Source: Hysterangium stoloniferum
Taxonomy: Eukaryota > Basidiomycota > Agaricomycetes > Hysterangiales > Hysterangiaceae
Direction: 5' to 3'
Length of the DNA: 64,000 bases
Assembly (NCBI GenBank): GCA_015178975.1
Contig: WHVD01000249.1
Location: 1-64,000 of the forward strand
How positions within the stretch are numbered: the first letter of the stretch is position 1; every line of letters starts with the position of its first letter. Below are positions 34,186 to 46,313 of the stretch, piece after piece. Under the pieces are notes generated by a model. It saw only the letters and a list, made by a program, of their open reading frames with translations. It was not told the DNA's origin and searched no databases. The position numbers and the translations under genes were made by a program.

Positions 34186-34827
34186 TGTGAAGGGTATGCA
34201 TATATGCATAATTGGACAGTGGATTAATATGCATATTATAGTACTTTATTATCTAGTTTCTATTCCTTTTCTTTAATTCTCTATATCCTTCGAGCATACC
34301 CGTATTTCTTAGTTCGAAGTCTTGTGTATACCTATGGGCGCTCTCGGCGCCAAAAGATAGACATCTTTTTACCCAGCAGACACCACCTCGTAAACGACCC
34401 AGACGTTGAATAGTGAGAGGTGTCAAGGGTAACGTCTCAACTACCTATAAAGGTAGCGTTTTCTCACATACTAACAGACTTTGAACTCGAACCACGAAGG
34501 TCGAGTTCCACTCTAAGGTCTTTGCGCTCGTCGACACTATAGTCGACTCGCACTACTATCTCTTTACTTTAGATATTCAGCCTCTCGTGATTATCTATTT
34601 TATGTCTAGCTACGAGTTGTACCGTAAAGGTCAACTCTTTCATTCTCTCATTCTAGCCGTCAAGAGCAACTGTACAGTTGCTCTTGTGACGCATAGCGTG
34701 TCTCCTTGCTAGTACTGTCAGTCTAGTAATCTACGGTATTGCACTGAACGGTCAATACCTGCTAATAGTAGTTGAATAAACACTACACTTTGTATATTGA
34801 ACGGTCAGAATCTATCGACTCTTCACA
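34186..34827 (+). mobile_element. Solo LTR, GypX subfamily E (642 bp)
   Basis: It begins TGTGAAGGGTATGC and ends ACTCTTCACA. TSD CTCGA lies at 34181-34185 and 34828-34832. It is about 430 bases from the previous solo LTR, in the same host gag and in the same orientation. Confidence 0.93.
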
Positions 34828-36039
34828 CTCGACCAGCAACCTGACCAGCTATGCCCTCGGTGAATGTGGTAGAGAAGGACGGTTGACCCCTGTTGGCGAC
34901 TGATCTATTCCTAGTTGTGGGTAGTTCATCACCGAAGTTAGGATTATCTGGAATTCGTTCAAATGCGATGTGAGAGCGATGAGTCCCCTCATCGGGTGCT
35001 GGGCTGAATTCCTTCGAGATTTCTCTCTCAATTTCAGTCGTATTCAAAGCCCGACGCAGCTGAGGTTGGTGGAAGGGAGTGCAGATTTCCATTCCCTTTT
35101 CCTGAAGATGGTCTGCAACTTGCATCCTCATATCCAACGGGAAGTCTTGCAAAGTAATGGGACGATTGAGCGAATGAAGGAAACGAGTGTTGGGAGACCC
35201 ATTTAGGTTACAAACAAATGAACTAGTTGTGGAGATAGGCGAATTGGGCACTTGGATCGAGTCATTATAAGGGTACAGCACTTCCAAAACCATCTTATCG
35301 AGTCTCCTCTGATTTCGTCTCAACTGACCCCCTTAGAGTAAAATACGTGAATGATGAATTTCGAGTGACCCCGTTAAGAGATTCCTCACGCATCATCGTG
35401 TGCACAGAGCACTTCGAGGAATAAAGAGAACACTTCCTGCTTAAAAATCATCCTTCCTCCTTCCATCACAGAAGTAACCTCACTTGACCATTCGGGAATG
35501 GAGCGGGTCAGATCCTCAAGGGTTCCTGGTCACGTGAATAAGTCCTGTGCCGATAAGATGGCCTGATAACGACCTAACCAGACTGCTACAGTCACCGGCA
35601 AAGAAGGGTAATCTGTATTGTACTCCTCCACAAAGGGAGTAACCTGATCTGTGGAGATTTGATCGGTGTAGTACATATCCCATTGCAAATCGATGGGCTG
35701 AGCATAAACCATATGACCCCCAAAGAATTGCTTGAGGATGACCTGTCTAGGCAGGAACGAGAGAATGGGTTCGGGAGCATGGGTAGGCTCGGCATTAGCT
35801 CCAGGAGTGCTCAACTGCCCAGTTGATGGATGTTCTTCATGTGGACCTGGGGGAGTATCCATTGATGGTCCAGCTGCCACTCCAGGGGAACTCCCAGGAG
35901 GAACTGGTTTTTGAAAAGTCAACGAAGACTTCCTCATGGTGATGTTACGGGGTGGTTCCAGACTTGCAGGTCTTTGATGAGGTTTTGAACTACTCGGGGT
36001 TGTCAAAGATCTCGGTGTTTGGTTCTTGCCAGTGGTCAT

Positions 36040-36115
36040 TTACGTGCTTAGAAATTAATAGTCGTAGAGTAACGTTTTCTTCATAGGGAAAGAGCAGTCT
36101 GGCTCGGATCACCAC
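36040..36115 (-). promoter_or_regulatory. Leader and primer-binding site of GypX-2
   Basis: The minus strand reads G then TGGTGATCCGAGCC directly after the LTR, as in the other GypX copies. The gag ATG follows about 75 bases downstream. Confidence 0.7.
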
Positions 36116-36748
36116 TGTGAAGAGTGGTGGAATTTCTAACTGTTCTATATACGAAGAATATTGACCATTTAGGTACGACACATAGTTGTATTGACTGTCT
36201 AGGTCTAATACACACTAAACGAGTATTGACTATTTAGTTCAATACATCTGAGTGAAGTAACTATCTAAGGTAGAGTAGATAGCTAAAACAAATAAAGGGA
36301 ATCGACCGTTAGTTGCGATTCCGAAAGGCTGCTCGAGTGTAGAAAAGAATAATGAGAGTTGAATGATAGAGTAGCACAGATGTGGTTCGTGCAGATTGAG
36401 ATATAAGTGGAGTTTCGACTGGCACAGTTTGAAACTCTGGTTGTGTAGATAGTTGAAGCCCGTCTGTGATGGTAGAGATGATACCCCAATCACAACTTAC
36501 AGGACACTAACTGTCTGTCTGGGTAAGTCGTGGTTGTGGGGTAAAAAGTGTCTGAGTTCTAATTACGGGCACTAGAATACATGAGTCTGGCATGTATGCG
36601 CCCACAAGAGTCGATGTACTGCATACATAGGTCGTCGAACTAATATAAGTGTATAATAGAATAGAGAGAAAGAAGAAATAATAATGGGAATATGGTATGG
36701 GCTTATCCAGACTATATTTCCCAAGCATATTTCACCATACCTCTCACA
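36116..36748 (-). mobile_element. 5' LTR of GypX-2 (633 bp)
   Basis: It begins TGTGAAGAGTGG and ends CTCTCACA on the plus strand. Its partner LTR lies outside the window, so the TSD cannot be tested. The sequence to its right (36749-36860) is the pre-insertion host DNA, in which I recognise nothing. Confidence 0.9.
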
Positions 36749-36860
36749 CCAGGCTATGATTGACATCAATCCATAAGTTTGGTAGAGGATTCTTGCTCTT
36801 CCATTCTGACATGGAATTCCAGCCTATGCATTTTATCTCATCCATGTCACTATCATAAAG

Positions 36861-37504
36861 TGTGAAGAGTGGTGGATTCTGACCGCTCAATATACAAAGA
36901 ATAGTGTTTATTCAACTACTATTAGAGAGTATTGACCATCAGTACAATACTATAGACTACTAGACTGTTAGTACTAGTATAAGAACACACTGCACGCCTC
37001 AAGAGCAACTGTATAGTTGCTTGTGACGGCTTAGAACAGTAAGATAATGAGTTGACCTTTTACGGTACAACTAGTAGCTAGAAATAAGTAAGATACTCAG
37101 CTAAAGACTGAGTATCTAGGATAGAGTAATAGTAGCGTGAGTCGACTACAGTGTCGACGAGCGCAAAGTCTTGAAAGCGGAACTCGACCTTAGCGGTTCG
37201 AGTCCAAAAGGCTATTAGTAGACTAGAGAATGCTACCCTTATGGTAGCTGAGATACTACCCTTGACACCTCTCGCTATTCGATGTCTGAGTCGTTACGAG
37301 GTGGTGTCTGCTGGGTAAAAGTTGTCTGAGTTCTAATTGGTGCTGAGTGCACCCACAAGTATACACAATGCTTCGAACTAATGAAGTATGCAATATTCGA
37401 AGAATATGAAAGATAGAAAAATATGAATAAAATATGTAAAATATAAATGAAATAAAAGGAGTGTTTTACCACAATGATACTGTGGTAAAAGCATACTCCT
37501 CACA
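36861..37504 (+). mobile_element. Solo LTR, GypX subfamily C (644 bp)
   Basis: It begins TGTGAAGAGTGGTGGATTC and ends ATACTCCTCACA. TSD TAAAG lies at 36856-36860 and 37505-37509. Confidence 0.93.
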
Positions 37505-37509
37505 TAAAG

Positions 37510-37929
37510 TAAGAAGAAGCATAAAACATGTTGGAATTGATGATGAAACACCTTTCTCCTAGGGGTGATTCACCTCTGCCTTTGTGGACCATGCCCAGGG
37601 AGGCTACTGCATGATTTAATCCGTGTACACCAAAACTATCACAAAAGCTATCATGTCAGAAGGTGATTCACTGATGGACACATTGACAAGTACTTCTATT
37701 ACAAGTCCATTAAACCCTTGTAGATTGTGAATTTACAATAAGTCAACCAATGCTATTTTTAATAAAAAATGCAGTCGGCCGAGGCAATTCAGGTACTTAG
37801 CCAGCAGCACTGGATAGTCAACCTACATAGGATAGCAGAGTTTAAAAGATAACTAAAGACATCTAATCTTAAACAACACTGAGAGACCCATTTAACTAAG
37901 AAAATACACGTATATGCTAATACGTTGAG
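37510..37929. other. Spacer without a recognised gene
   Basis: About 420 bases of moderately A/T-rich sequence. Frames are short and show no motif I know. The last five bases, TTGAG, are one half of a TSD whose other half is at 56516-56520 in inverted form. Confidence 0.6.
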
Positions 37930-38403
37930 TGTGAGGAGTATGCTTTTACCACAGTATCATTGTGGTAAAACACTCCTTTTATTTCATTTATATTTTACAT
38001 ATTCTATTCATATTTTTCTATCTTCCATATTCTTCGAATATCGCATATTTCATTAGTTTGAAGCATTGTGTATACTTGTGGGTGCACTCAGCACCAATTA
38101 GAACTCAGACACACTTTAACCCAAGAACCACTACTCGTAAGACACAAACTAGGTCTACTACGAGCGGTGATCAGGGTAACGTGTCAGCTACTACATAGGT
38201 AGCATTATCTGAACTACTGAATACTTCTGGCCTCGAACTATAACAGTCGAGGCCTCCACTCAAACCATCGCACTCGTTGACTCCTTCGTCATCTCGTGCT
38301 CTTTCTCTCACTTTCTCTTATATTGCACCGAATAGGTCAATATCTTTCCTTTCTACTCATTTCTTCGTATATAGAACGGTCTGAACTTCTACCACTCTTC
38401 ACA
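37930..38403 (+). mobile_element. 474-bp LTR, GypX subfamily F, left inversion breakpoint
   Basis: It begins TGTGAGGAGTATGC and ends CACTCTTCACA. Flanks are TTGAG on the left and CTCAG on the right and do not match. They pair instead with the flanks of the F-type LTR at 56521-56993 (CTCAA and CTGAG) once the segment between is inverted. Confidence 0.9.
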
Positions 38404-38690
38404 CTCAGACTCCGACTCGACCTTTGTCACCTTGTACTGAAAATAACAAGTCAGTCAAAAAAAAAAAATGACAAGTTAAATTGGGACTTACCTTTCCTGC
38501 GACTACTGCGGCCCTGTCTGCAGCCACCCGTGCAGCCTCCTCCTCTTCTCGGCACTGCTCTTCTCACTGCACTCCAAGGCGCGCAATATGGAGTGCCCGT
38601 GGAGGGCCTGGTGGTAGGCATTGCCCGTCTTGGCGTTGGTTTTGGTCCCATTTATGTCGAAGATGGGGGTAATAAAGAAGAAGAAAAAAT
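38404..38690 (-). pseudogene. 5' part of a second Cys-cluster gene
   Basis: On the minus strand a Glu/Ala-rich coiled stretch (EEQCREEEEAARVAADRAAV, about 38500-38580) is followed by an intron with GTAAGT...CAG (about 38440-38497) and then an acidic exon (VTKVESESE) that ends at the LTR. The same order (coil, intron after Gly-Lys, acidic exon) occurs in the gene at 20976-21729. The missing 3' part is at 56994-57313 on the other strand. Confidence 0.65.
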
Positions 38691-38699
38691 TTTATGTTT

Positions 38700-39226
38700 T
38701 CAGATTTTTATATAGGCTCATCATGTCTGAACCTTACCTTCCAGATCACAAGACTCTTTGACACAAACGTGTAACCGACATGACTTTTGACACATGCACG
38801 TAGCCGACAAGAACCTTATCGAGGTCTAGAGCCTCTTTGGGACTTTGGCATAAAGGGAGGGTACTGTTACGACCGGAAATCCTGCCGGACTCCAGGCAAT
38901 ACCTTATACACACCCGCACCCTATATGCACCCATTATCAGTTTACCGGAATTCCCACTGGACTCCGTACGTCAGACTCATCTACGTTCGACTTTGTTACA
39001 TTGTGTTTCAGTCACCGGAATACTCACCGGACTCCGTCTCTGTCTATCTCTGACCTCGTCCCGCACGTCAGTCACTGGACCCCACTCAGAAAACCCATCA
39101 CCTCTCTAACCGAGCCCCGTTCCCGTTTTAGTCAAATGACCTGTCATGATTCGGACTCCGCTCCCGCTCCATTTCCCGTTATGGTTTATGATTTGTCACT
39201 ATTCGGACTCTGCTCTGTTCCATCCC
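38700..39226 (+). mobile_element. 3' end of a family-D Gypsy element: tail and truncated LTR
   Basis: A phrase ending ggcataaagggagggtac, a polypurine tract, directly precedes TGTTACGACCGGAAATCC at 38865, an LTR start. The LTR carries accggactcc phrases and resembles the solo LTR at 6546-7527 (for example gactccgctcccg). It is cut off at 39226 by the G-type LTR. Confidence 0.7.
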
Positions 39227-40400
39227 TGTGAGGTATCAGCATTATCTCATAATGTTCTCTTAATTTTCTTTGAATTACTTAATATTTTCTCGAATTTTTA
39301 TTGTATTTTTTACTATGTTTATTGTGAAAAATAGGCCTTATTCCTTTTAACTTCGCATAAATAATAGCATATATGGACTCATATTATGCTATTATTACTT
39401 AATTAATTTATTATAATTTTTAACTAATTATTTATATTTTATCTACTTAGTTATTGCTTTTCGGCACCTTGCTGCAGCTTGTTTGCGCATTTTTGAAGTC
39501 ATGTGACTTATTAGATACCGCGGCCTTAAACCTTCATGTTCAAGCCAAAGGATAGAACCCTTGTCTCAGAGAGGGGAATCATGTGATAAATAAAGGGTAA
39601 ATAATGAGTAGAATATGAGGTCATTATGATCTAACTAGTGACCTCATAAACTAAATAATTAGCTAATCATTTAGTTATCAAAATGTATATAAGGAGGGCC
39701 AAGTTTCCAATAAAATCATCTTATCTCTCTCACATTTTACTGCACAGCTCAGAAGCTTATCTAATCATCCTAAGGACAATAATAGCCTTAGTCTGATACA
39801 CTCACTGCAAGCACCTACACTTGCAGCATCTTGAATCTTTGTCAGCAACTCTTGAACTTAGCTAATCATCTAAGTTCCCCCAGCCTCACAGCTACCCTTT
39901 AGGCTTATTAATTACATAATAAACCTAATAAGTATCTAAGTATCCTTACTGAAATTCCCTGCCAATACTAGATTATTCAAGGCCCAGCCCTAAGTTTATT
40001 GAATTAATCAAGTACAAGCACTCAGATAATCCAATACAAATTACGTTCTCTATTAATAAATTATCTAACACCTTGTTAAATAACTATTAATAGTTACAAA
40101 TAAGCATACAAGAATCCGAAGCTTTATATCAAGTCTCTGCTAAGTTACTGCGCATATATTCAGCTTCTATCCCCTATTCTCAAGGAATAGTTCTTTTATT
40201 TGCTAAAAGAGTCATACACAGTTCTATTGAACCTTTCAATAATCAAAATAAGCATTTATTTGAGTTGTTTAAGCTTAATAGCGCAGCTCATTAATCTATC
40301 AGTATTTAAATTACTGGACCTTTGCTTGTTTTATTGTTGAAGCTCTGTGACACTATAGCATATATTGAGCTATCTAAGAGAATCCCCTGAATACATTACA
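39227..40400 (+). mobile_element. LTR of family G, plus orientation (about 1174 bp)
   Basis: It begins TGTGAGGTATCAGC and ends TACATTACA. It matches the interrupted copy at 47064-55126 in reverse orientation over its whole length. Flanks ATCCC and CACAC do not match, so this copy has lost one original flank or is part of a larger rearranged element. It is A/T-rich and has no coding capacity. Confidence 0.8.
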
Positions 40401-41580
40401 CACACAGGAATGTTGCTGAAGGGCAGTGCTGTGACAATGGGAGGTGATGTTGCCAGTAAGTGGAGGAAAGTGACAGCAAGTGATGGATTGAGGAGAGGAC
40501 TCCCATGGCCTTGAGACTACAAAGTGTCCTAGTAAAAGTAACGAACTTTTTGTTATCTTAGTTGTATTGATTTTCATTGATTTTTAACAATTTCTTTGCC
40601 TTGACCTCCCCAAATCCACAGTATTATCCATGGAAGAGGCCCAATGCAATAAGGGGGCAAATTAGCCTGGGTACACATGTGTACACCAGGGCTAATATGC
40701 TTATAAATTCAGGTGTAACAGCTTTGAAGTATGGCATTACTGTTTGGGCCTAATCTAACAGAGAACTGCTAATATCTCAAATAAAAAACATCACTTTAAA
40801 AATATTCTAACTAACTTGGCATATGGTAAACAAGGAGGGAGGGGCTCAAGAAAATACCGTTATTAGTACCTTTCGGAGTATTGTGCCATTGACCATTGAA
40901 ATAATGCACATAGAGACTACTGTGGACAATTATCTTGATCTAATGAACGGGAGAAAGAGAACGCACCTTGCATTATCCAAAACGGGTCTGCGGTTGCGTG
41001 GAAAGTAAAAGCGGTGACCGAATTGTTGTATCAGCGTGGCTATTTTGTTTCCGAAACGGAACCGAATCTTTATCCGCGTGACAATAACGTGGTGGCCGAA
41101 ACAGCATATCCCAGGGACCGAATCGTGATTGTGGGAGACATTATTCATTTTAGTAGATGTGATTGGTTCAGGGAATCACAACCGAACTACTGGGTCGTAT
41201 TGCCGACGAGTACCTCATGCATGTTGATACTAAGCAAAATAATTGTCAAAATTTCAAATCCGCTCGTACAAGTACGAAGACTGGAAAACTGTGAAAAATC
41301 ATGAAGTGCGCTTGGGCTCTGTTTGAGGAATCGGCAGAATATTACTGTCTAAGAGCATTCATGCGTAGGGTGGCCATAAATGTAAATACTCTCTTTCATG
41401 CAAGTGATTCTATGTTAAATATAGTTATGCGCCAGAAGTTCTCGATTAAGTATTGGGAGTATTATTTAACCTCTCAAGCCGGCACATCACGAGATCCCCC
41501 CCAGTCATTTCGCTGTTGCCACTCACCGCTGTCCACCAGACAGTCAGTAAAGTAAGTATTCGTCTGAAAATCTTCTTACA
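40401..41580. other. Upstream region of the EF-hand/ZZ gene
   Basis: I see no convincing gene in about 1.2 kb. Small frames (40823-41008, 41014-41304, 41301-41555) lack motifs and I do not call them. The last few hundred bases probably hold the promoter; no sharp TATA box stands out. Confidence 0.5.
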
Positions 41581-44500
41581 ATGGCGAAACAACGTGACTT
41601 CGACACCGAGTTGAAAGAGGTTGCTCATTTGTTGAACGAGAGTCAAGCTTCGTTCGACAAGGACAAGGCGAAGGCGAAAAAAGGCCGTGGTAGTATTCAG
41701 ATAAGTAAGGTTTCTAGAGATAAATCCTGCGGTCTATTCTAACGTTCGATTCAGTAAATACCGCCGTCGAGGCAAGCAAGGCTTTGAACGACAACGATGA
41801 CGCCTTCCAAAAGGCCAAGTCCACCGTTTGGCCTTTGATCAAAGATCAGCTGAGGGACTTTTCTGCCTACAGCGACAATCTACTATCGGTCCTGGATGAG
41901 CTTAGTAAAGTTCATCCATTTATTACCGGTATCTGAATTCTGCCCATCTTGGTACATTCAGCGAAGACACTGACTTACCATAAGTTGCTGTAATACCCTT
42001 TAAGCTTGCCATAAAACTCTTGATCGCACGCCAAGATAATGATCAAAAACTTATCGCTGTCCATTGTACCATGAACGAAATGATGTCGACGCTGGTGTTG
42101 TGAGTCTTCTCATCTGATTAATCAATAACAAACTGAGTCCATTTCCAGGCTCAAAGATGTCTCAAGCCCAACTGAGGTTGGCCGCGATGGCATGACAATT
42201 GAAAATCGCATTACCGCAAGAATGTACACAATTGTGGAGTGCATCAAAGATTGCATGAAGCTTTGTCATAGTTATATGAATCGTCACACCGCGAGTGAGT
42301 TACGCTATTAATGAGTAAACTCATACATGTTCTCAACCGCAATTTTAGTTAAGCTTCTCACAAGTCTCAAGTGGCAACCAAAATTTACAGCGGTCACTGA
42401 AGCATTTGCCTTAAACAGGGCAAGACTGTTGGAAGATCTCCAGTTGCACGTAAGCATCAGCATCGTGTCCGCACGGACCACTTTAACCGCTATGGAGGGA
42501 AACATCACTTTGCTAACGAGAATGATATTCGAGCTCTTACGTTCCCAAGAGGAGCGTGACATGGACGAATTCATCAAGAAAAATGGTGGTGTTGAAGTTG
42601 TATCTCAAAATCCCATTCTCCTCGACACACTTCTTCGCCGTCTTCAAAGGCAGGCCCCCGATATGCCTGAAAAACGCCAGAAAGATGATTCAGGCATCGA
42701 CATGCCTAGAAAACGCCAGCGAGACGATTCAGGCTTGACTGTTACAAAATTGCAGGAGCAACTCGGGGTGGAAGTTGATGTCATTATAAAAGAGAACTCC
42801 AAGGCGTTCGAGCAGCAATGCGAGGTACTAAAAATTCAGATTGATGAGGTCAAAGGGATTGTGAAGAGGGAGTCTAAGCGGACCATTGACGTTATCCGTG
42901 AGGGGGCACACGACAGAATCCGAGACCCAGTATGTGTCGACGTTGTTGCAGTGTGCACACAATCAGTAATATTATTGTTCTTTTTTAGGACATCTATGAA
43001 GTCTGGAAAGACATGGTCAGAGAGTCTTTCATGTCTTAAAAAACAAAACTAATTCATGTATGGTCAGGGATTTAAAGGGAGTGTAAAAGTTCGTCACTTG
43101 GTCATGGCTCTACGTGACCACTTCTCAGAACGCCAGTCTTCGGTCAACGGGAAGAAAGAGACAAACACTCTTAGCCAAATCCGCGATATAGTTGATCCTT
43201 CAAATGTCACACCAGCAGAAGGAAAGCTAGAGGAGATTGCGAGCGTGACTAATAAAGTGGCAACGATAAGACCCGAAGATGAGTGGGCATTGGGATACAT
43301 CAATGTTTTTAGAGTACAACCATTAATGGAGGCACTTGACCGTGATGCTTCGAGCTTCGTTACTGTAGTGGAGGCTAATGCATTCGCAGCCGCTCGACCT
43401 CCGCAATGGAGGTAAGTAGAGTACTATTTCAAATTATTGCCTTTTTCTCACCAGTTCATCCCTAGCCTTCCCCATTGGCTTGCATATTGGACATGCGGTG
43501 CGTGTGTAATTCTATAAGTGCGAGCTTATCAGCTCACAGGTGTGGTAAGGCTTTGAGCTATCGGTCAATTGGTATCGAGCACATATAATTAAGCTTCTGG
43601 CCCATATCTCCTCTGCTGTAAACAAGACACTGCCGGCCAATAGGGTTACAGTTGAACACTTCTGGCAGTCCGATTCGTTCTCCTTTATCGATAGCCTGCT
43701 TGCTGGATTTTATGATGGTGACATCCAAGACGACATTAACATAGAAAATGACGCACAGTTTCTCAAATTCAAGGACTATATCCTCAAACAAGAAGCGCCC
43801 CTGCGTAACATGCTTTCTAAAATCACATTTAATCTTAGTGATTATGACACATTCTCCATTGTGTTAGGACAAAGTCGTCTAGAAACGGTAAGATCTCGTG
43901 GGTGTTGAGGGTACCTATTTTTGATCCTGCCACAGTGTATCCTTCCTCTGCTTCACCTGCTGCTACAACGCGCCCTTGATATTCTTCGCATAAGCGAAAC
44001 GGTTGTTCTTGATGATGCAGAATTATCGATTATCGATAATTCCATTTACAATGTAAACTTTGCAACGTATAAACGTGTCAAAACATTGAAAGGTCTGTAT
44101 CTTGACACAGACTCATTGATGAAACTCATAAGACTCTGAAAGATATTTTCAAGCTCCAAAATCTTGATTTTAAGACCCAGACAAAGAAGTTTTTTTTTGG
44201 GATGGTAAGTAGTAGCTTTTTCTTAGTAGTCGCTTGCTGAAGGTCTTGCAGTACTATTACTATTGGGAAGAAGATATTGTAAACGGATATTGGAAGCTCA
44301 GTCCGGACACTAATTCCGTTTTGGGGTCACTCGCAGAAGGAGGTCTCCCCTCTGAAGAATCGGAGTACGAAAACTACTCTTATACCATTGATGGCCTCTC
44401 CAACAGTCCTGATGGCTTGCAAAGTACTGCCCCTCAATGTGTGACTACCCCCACGACAGAAAGCCATGATAGACCCCTAGATTCTACAGAGAATGACAAT

Positions 44501-46313
44501 GCAGTCAAGTCTCACACCCTCGATGACCTGACACATATTCCCAGCAACGAACCGATAGGTTCGCCTTCTCAGACTAAGCCCGCTCTATTTTATGGACCAA
44601 GTTCCGACGACGGCATAACAGTAGACAATGGCTCATCTGACCAAACAGAGCCCCAACCTAGTGACACTTCCATTTTAAACGACTCCACTCATGCCCTACT
44701 TGGTCAGTGGTATGGCTCATACACATACAACGAGGTCCATCTAGGGCAAGCTTCTGCTGGACTTATGAGTTTCTCAGTGACTTCTGGATATACCGATGGG
44801 AAGTTTTCTGGCTCTGGTGTGGATGGTATAGGCGAATTTTCAGTGGAAGGATCTCTTGATACAGATGGTGTCAAGTTCATTGAAACCTACGTGTATTCAA
44901 TGCAGGATGAAAAGGTGGTTAGGGAATATCGCGGAACGCTTTCTGATGGCTCGGAGATTATGTCAGGGTCCTGGGGTCCCCAAAGTGACAACCAGCCTGC
45001 GAGTCTAATCACAGCTGATAGTAAATTAACCACGAACGACCCACCCGCCCCGGAATCAACTGACGATAAAACACCCTTCCAGGATTCCACTGCATATGAT
45101 GATTTTCAGCGAGGTGGCTTTGTTTTGAAACGAAGGCATTTGTTTTGGCCGTCGGATCCAGAACTGGAAGGTAATCGGCCGAGGACATTGTGGAATCTTG
45201 CATATCGTGTAGTGAGACAAACGCTTCGAAAACATCAGCTTTCCTGGACTGTCTTAAAGGACCGAAGAGATAAAAGGCGAAAATACATCAGCCTTATGAT
45301 ACGAAAAAACATGAACTGGCAAGGAAGGCTGGAGGATGAGGACCTAGAGGAATGGGCCAATTTGCACCAGAACACTCCCCCTGAAGATTTGCGACTTTGG
45401 AGTGCAATGGCGAGATTTGCTCAGCGTCGCCGCATCCTACACTCGTTCGTCATCATTTTTTTTATAACTCTTTTATCGCTCATTTTAGTTCTCTATCTTT
45501 AGGATGGTCCGCTGCGATAAATGCGGAGTCTGTCCCATTGAGGGAGCAAGGTTGATCTGTCTGACGTGTTCTGAAGGAGAAATACTTCATACTCTGGATC
45601 TCTGTTTCGATTGCATGGATAAGCCAGTGTATCGCGGGGGAGAACACAGCAAAACTCACCATCCTCTTCATCCATTGTTGCAAGTACGCAGGATCTTACC
45701 GAATCGTTACGGATATGACGCGAGAAATGAGGCGTCGAATCTCATACAACTTGTCAGAGGATATACTAATCAGTTGGAACAAACTATGGCTTTAAAAGCG
45801 CGAGATGCACCAACGTGCACCCGGTGTTGCAAGCCCGTAAAGCACCCATTTTGGTGCTGTGTAACGTGTGAAGGTGTGTCCACTCCCTTTCAATTTAAAT
45901 CATGTGGATTAACGGGCAAAATAGAGCTTTCCAAGTCGTTCATTTGCCTTGACTGTAATAAGCAAATAGAAGAGGCCAAGCCGTGGCAATGGGAGTGTCG
46001 ACCAGTCTCTGACCCGGAGCACGAGCATAATTGGGCACACCCTCTTGTGCTGATTAACGGTGGCCAGGCACCTGCAACCCAAACCTTGGAAGAGCGTTTT
46101 AATGAAGAGAATGCTAAAGTTCATGACAGATTAAACGGTATCGAGGCGTCACTCTCCCAGAATGTTAACAGATTCAATGATATCGAGGCGCCACTCTCCC
46201 AGAATGTTAACAGATTAAACGATATCGAGGCGTCACTCTCCCAGAATGTCAGCAGATTAAACGGTATTGAAGCGTTGCTCTCAGAAATACGCGCGGCTAT
46301 TGTGAAACAATAG
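41581..46313 (+). CDS. EF-hand and ZZ-type zinc finger protein, 14 exons, about 1352 aa
   Basis: Exons 41581-41704, 41755-41928, 41985-42099, 42149-42294, 42349-42929, 42989-43015, 43068-43411, 43466-43497, 43550-43887, 43936-44066, 44111-44204, 44252-45444, 45503-45873 and 45925-46313 give 4059 nt, a whole number of codons with no internal stop. All 13 introns are GT..AG and 44-59 nt. Domains: a helical N-terminus (HPFIT, then VIPFKLAIKLL, about residues 95-150) resembling fungal Goodbye-type regions; a linker with two KRQ-DDSG repeats; WKDMGFKGSVK; an EF-hand loop DRDASSFVTVVE (about 480-491); WLAYW; a beta-rich domain (GQWYGSYTYN to SGSWGPQ, about 852-941); ZZ-type cysteines CDKCGVC, CLTC and CFDC with HSKTHHPLH (about 1101-1160); a second Cys-rich cluster (about 1205-1240); and a C-terminal coil with repeats of LNDIEASLSQNVNR (about 1285-1352). 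The architecture is known from Agaricomycete proteins of unknown role. It suggests a calcium- and zinc-binding scaffold. It is the only host gene here that looks intact. Confidence 0.85.

Larger units (their letters stand above)
31498..36039 (-). pseudogene. gag: Gag and protease start of GypX-2, broken
   Basis: The start codon is at 36037-36039 (MTTGKNQTPR). Blocks follow at 36039-35530, 35323-34823, 34136-33837, 33091-32807, 32730-32503 and 32145-31498. The last contains the protease, where the usual DAG/DTG is changed (LDTRADLSLI), so it would be inactive. The stop at 35527-35529 is the same TGA seen in GypX-1 and GypX-3. Two solo LTRs split gag. The GypX-2 text keeps Arg at two codons that are TGA in GypX-1 (VQYPRSSR; AMKFRQ). 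Confidence 0.88.
290..36748 (-). mobile_element. GypX-2: outermost Ty3/Gypsy element, 5' half, disrupted
   Basis: This is a minus-strand Gypsy element whose 5' LTR is at 36116-36748. Primer-site leader, gag and protease follow leftward. The coding sequence stops at 31498 and resumes at 365-290, because GypX-1 was inserted at GTCAT. The text on both sides matches one continuous protease reading frame in GypX-1 (9400-9480). RT, integrase and the 3' LTR lie beyond the left edge. Two further solo LTRs (33124-33759 and 34186-34827) break gag. It is the oldest layer of the nest. Confidence 0.85.

Noticed and set aside
41014-41555. Two frames upstream of the EF-hand/ZZ gene
   Set aside because: They have no motif, no plausible splice join to the gene and a composition like the intergenic DNA.
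44097-44110. A 14-nt GT..AG micro-intron
   Set aside because: A 44-nt intron at 44067-44110 uses the same acceptor, keeps the frame and matches the size of the others.
45445-45502. A hydrophobic C-terminal segment resembling a membrane anchor in the EF-hand/ZZ gene
   Set aside because: A GT..AG intron of 58 nt covers it, and splicing joins the ZZ finger in frame. The total coding length is then divisible by three.
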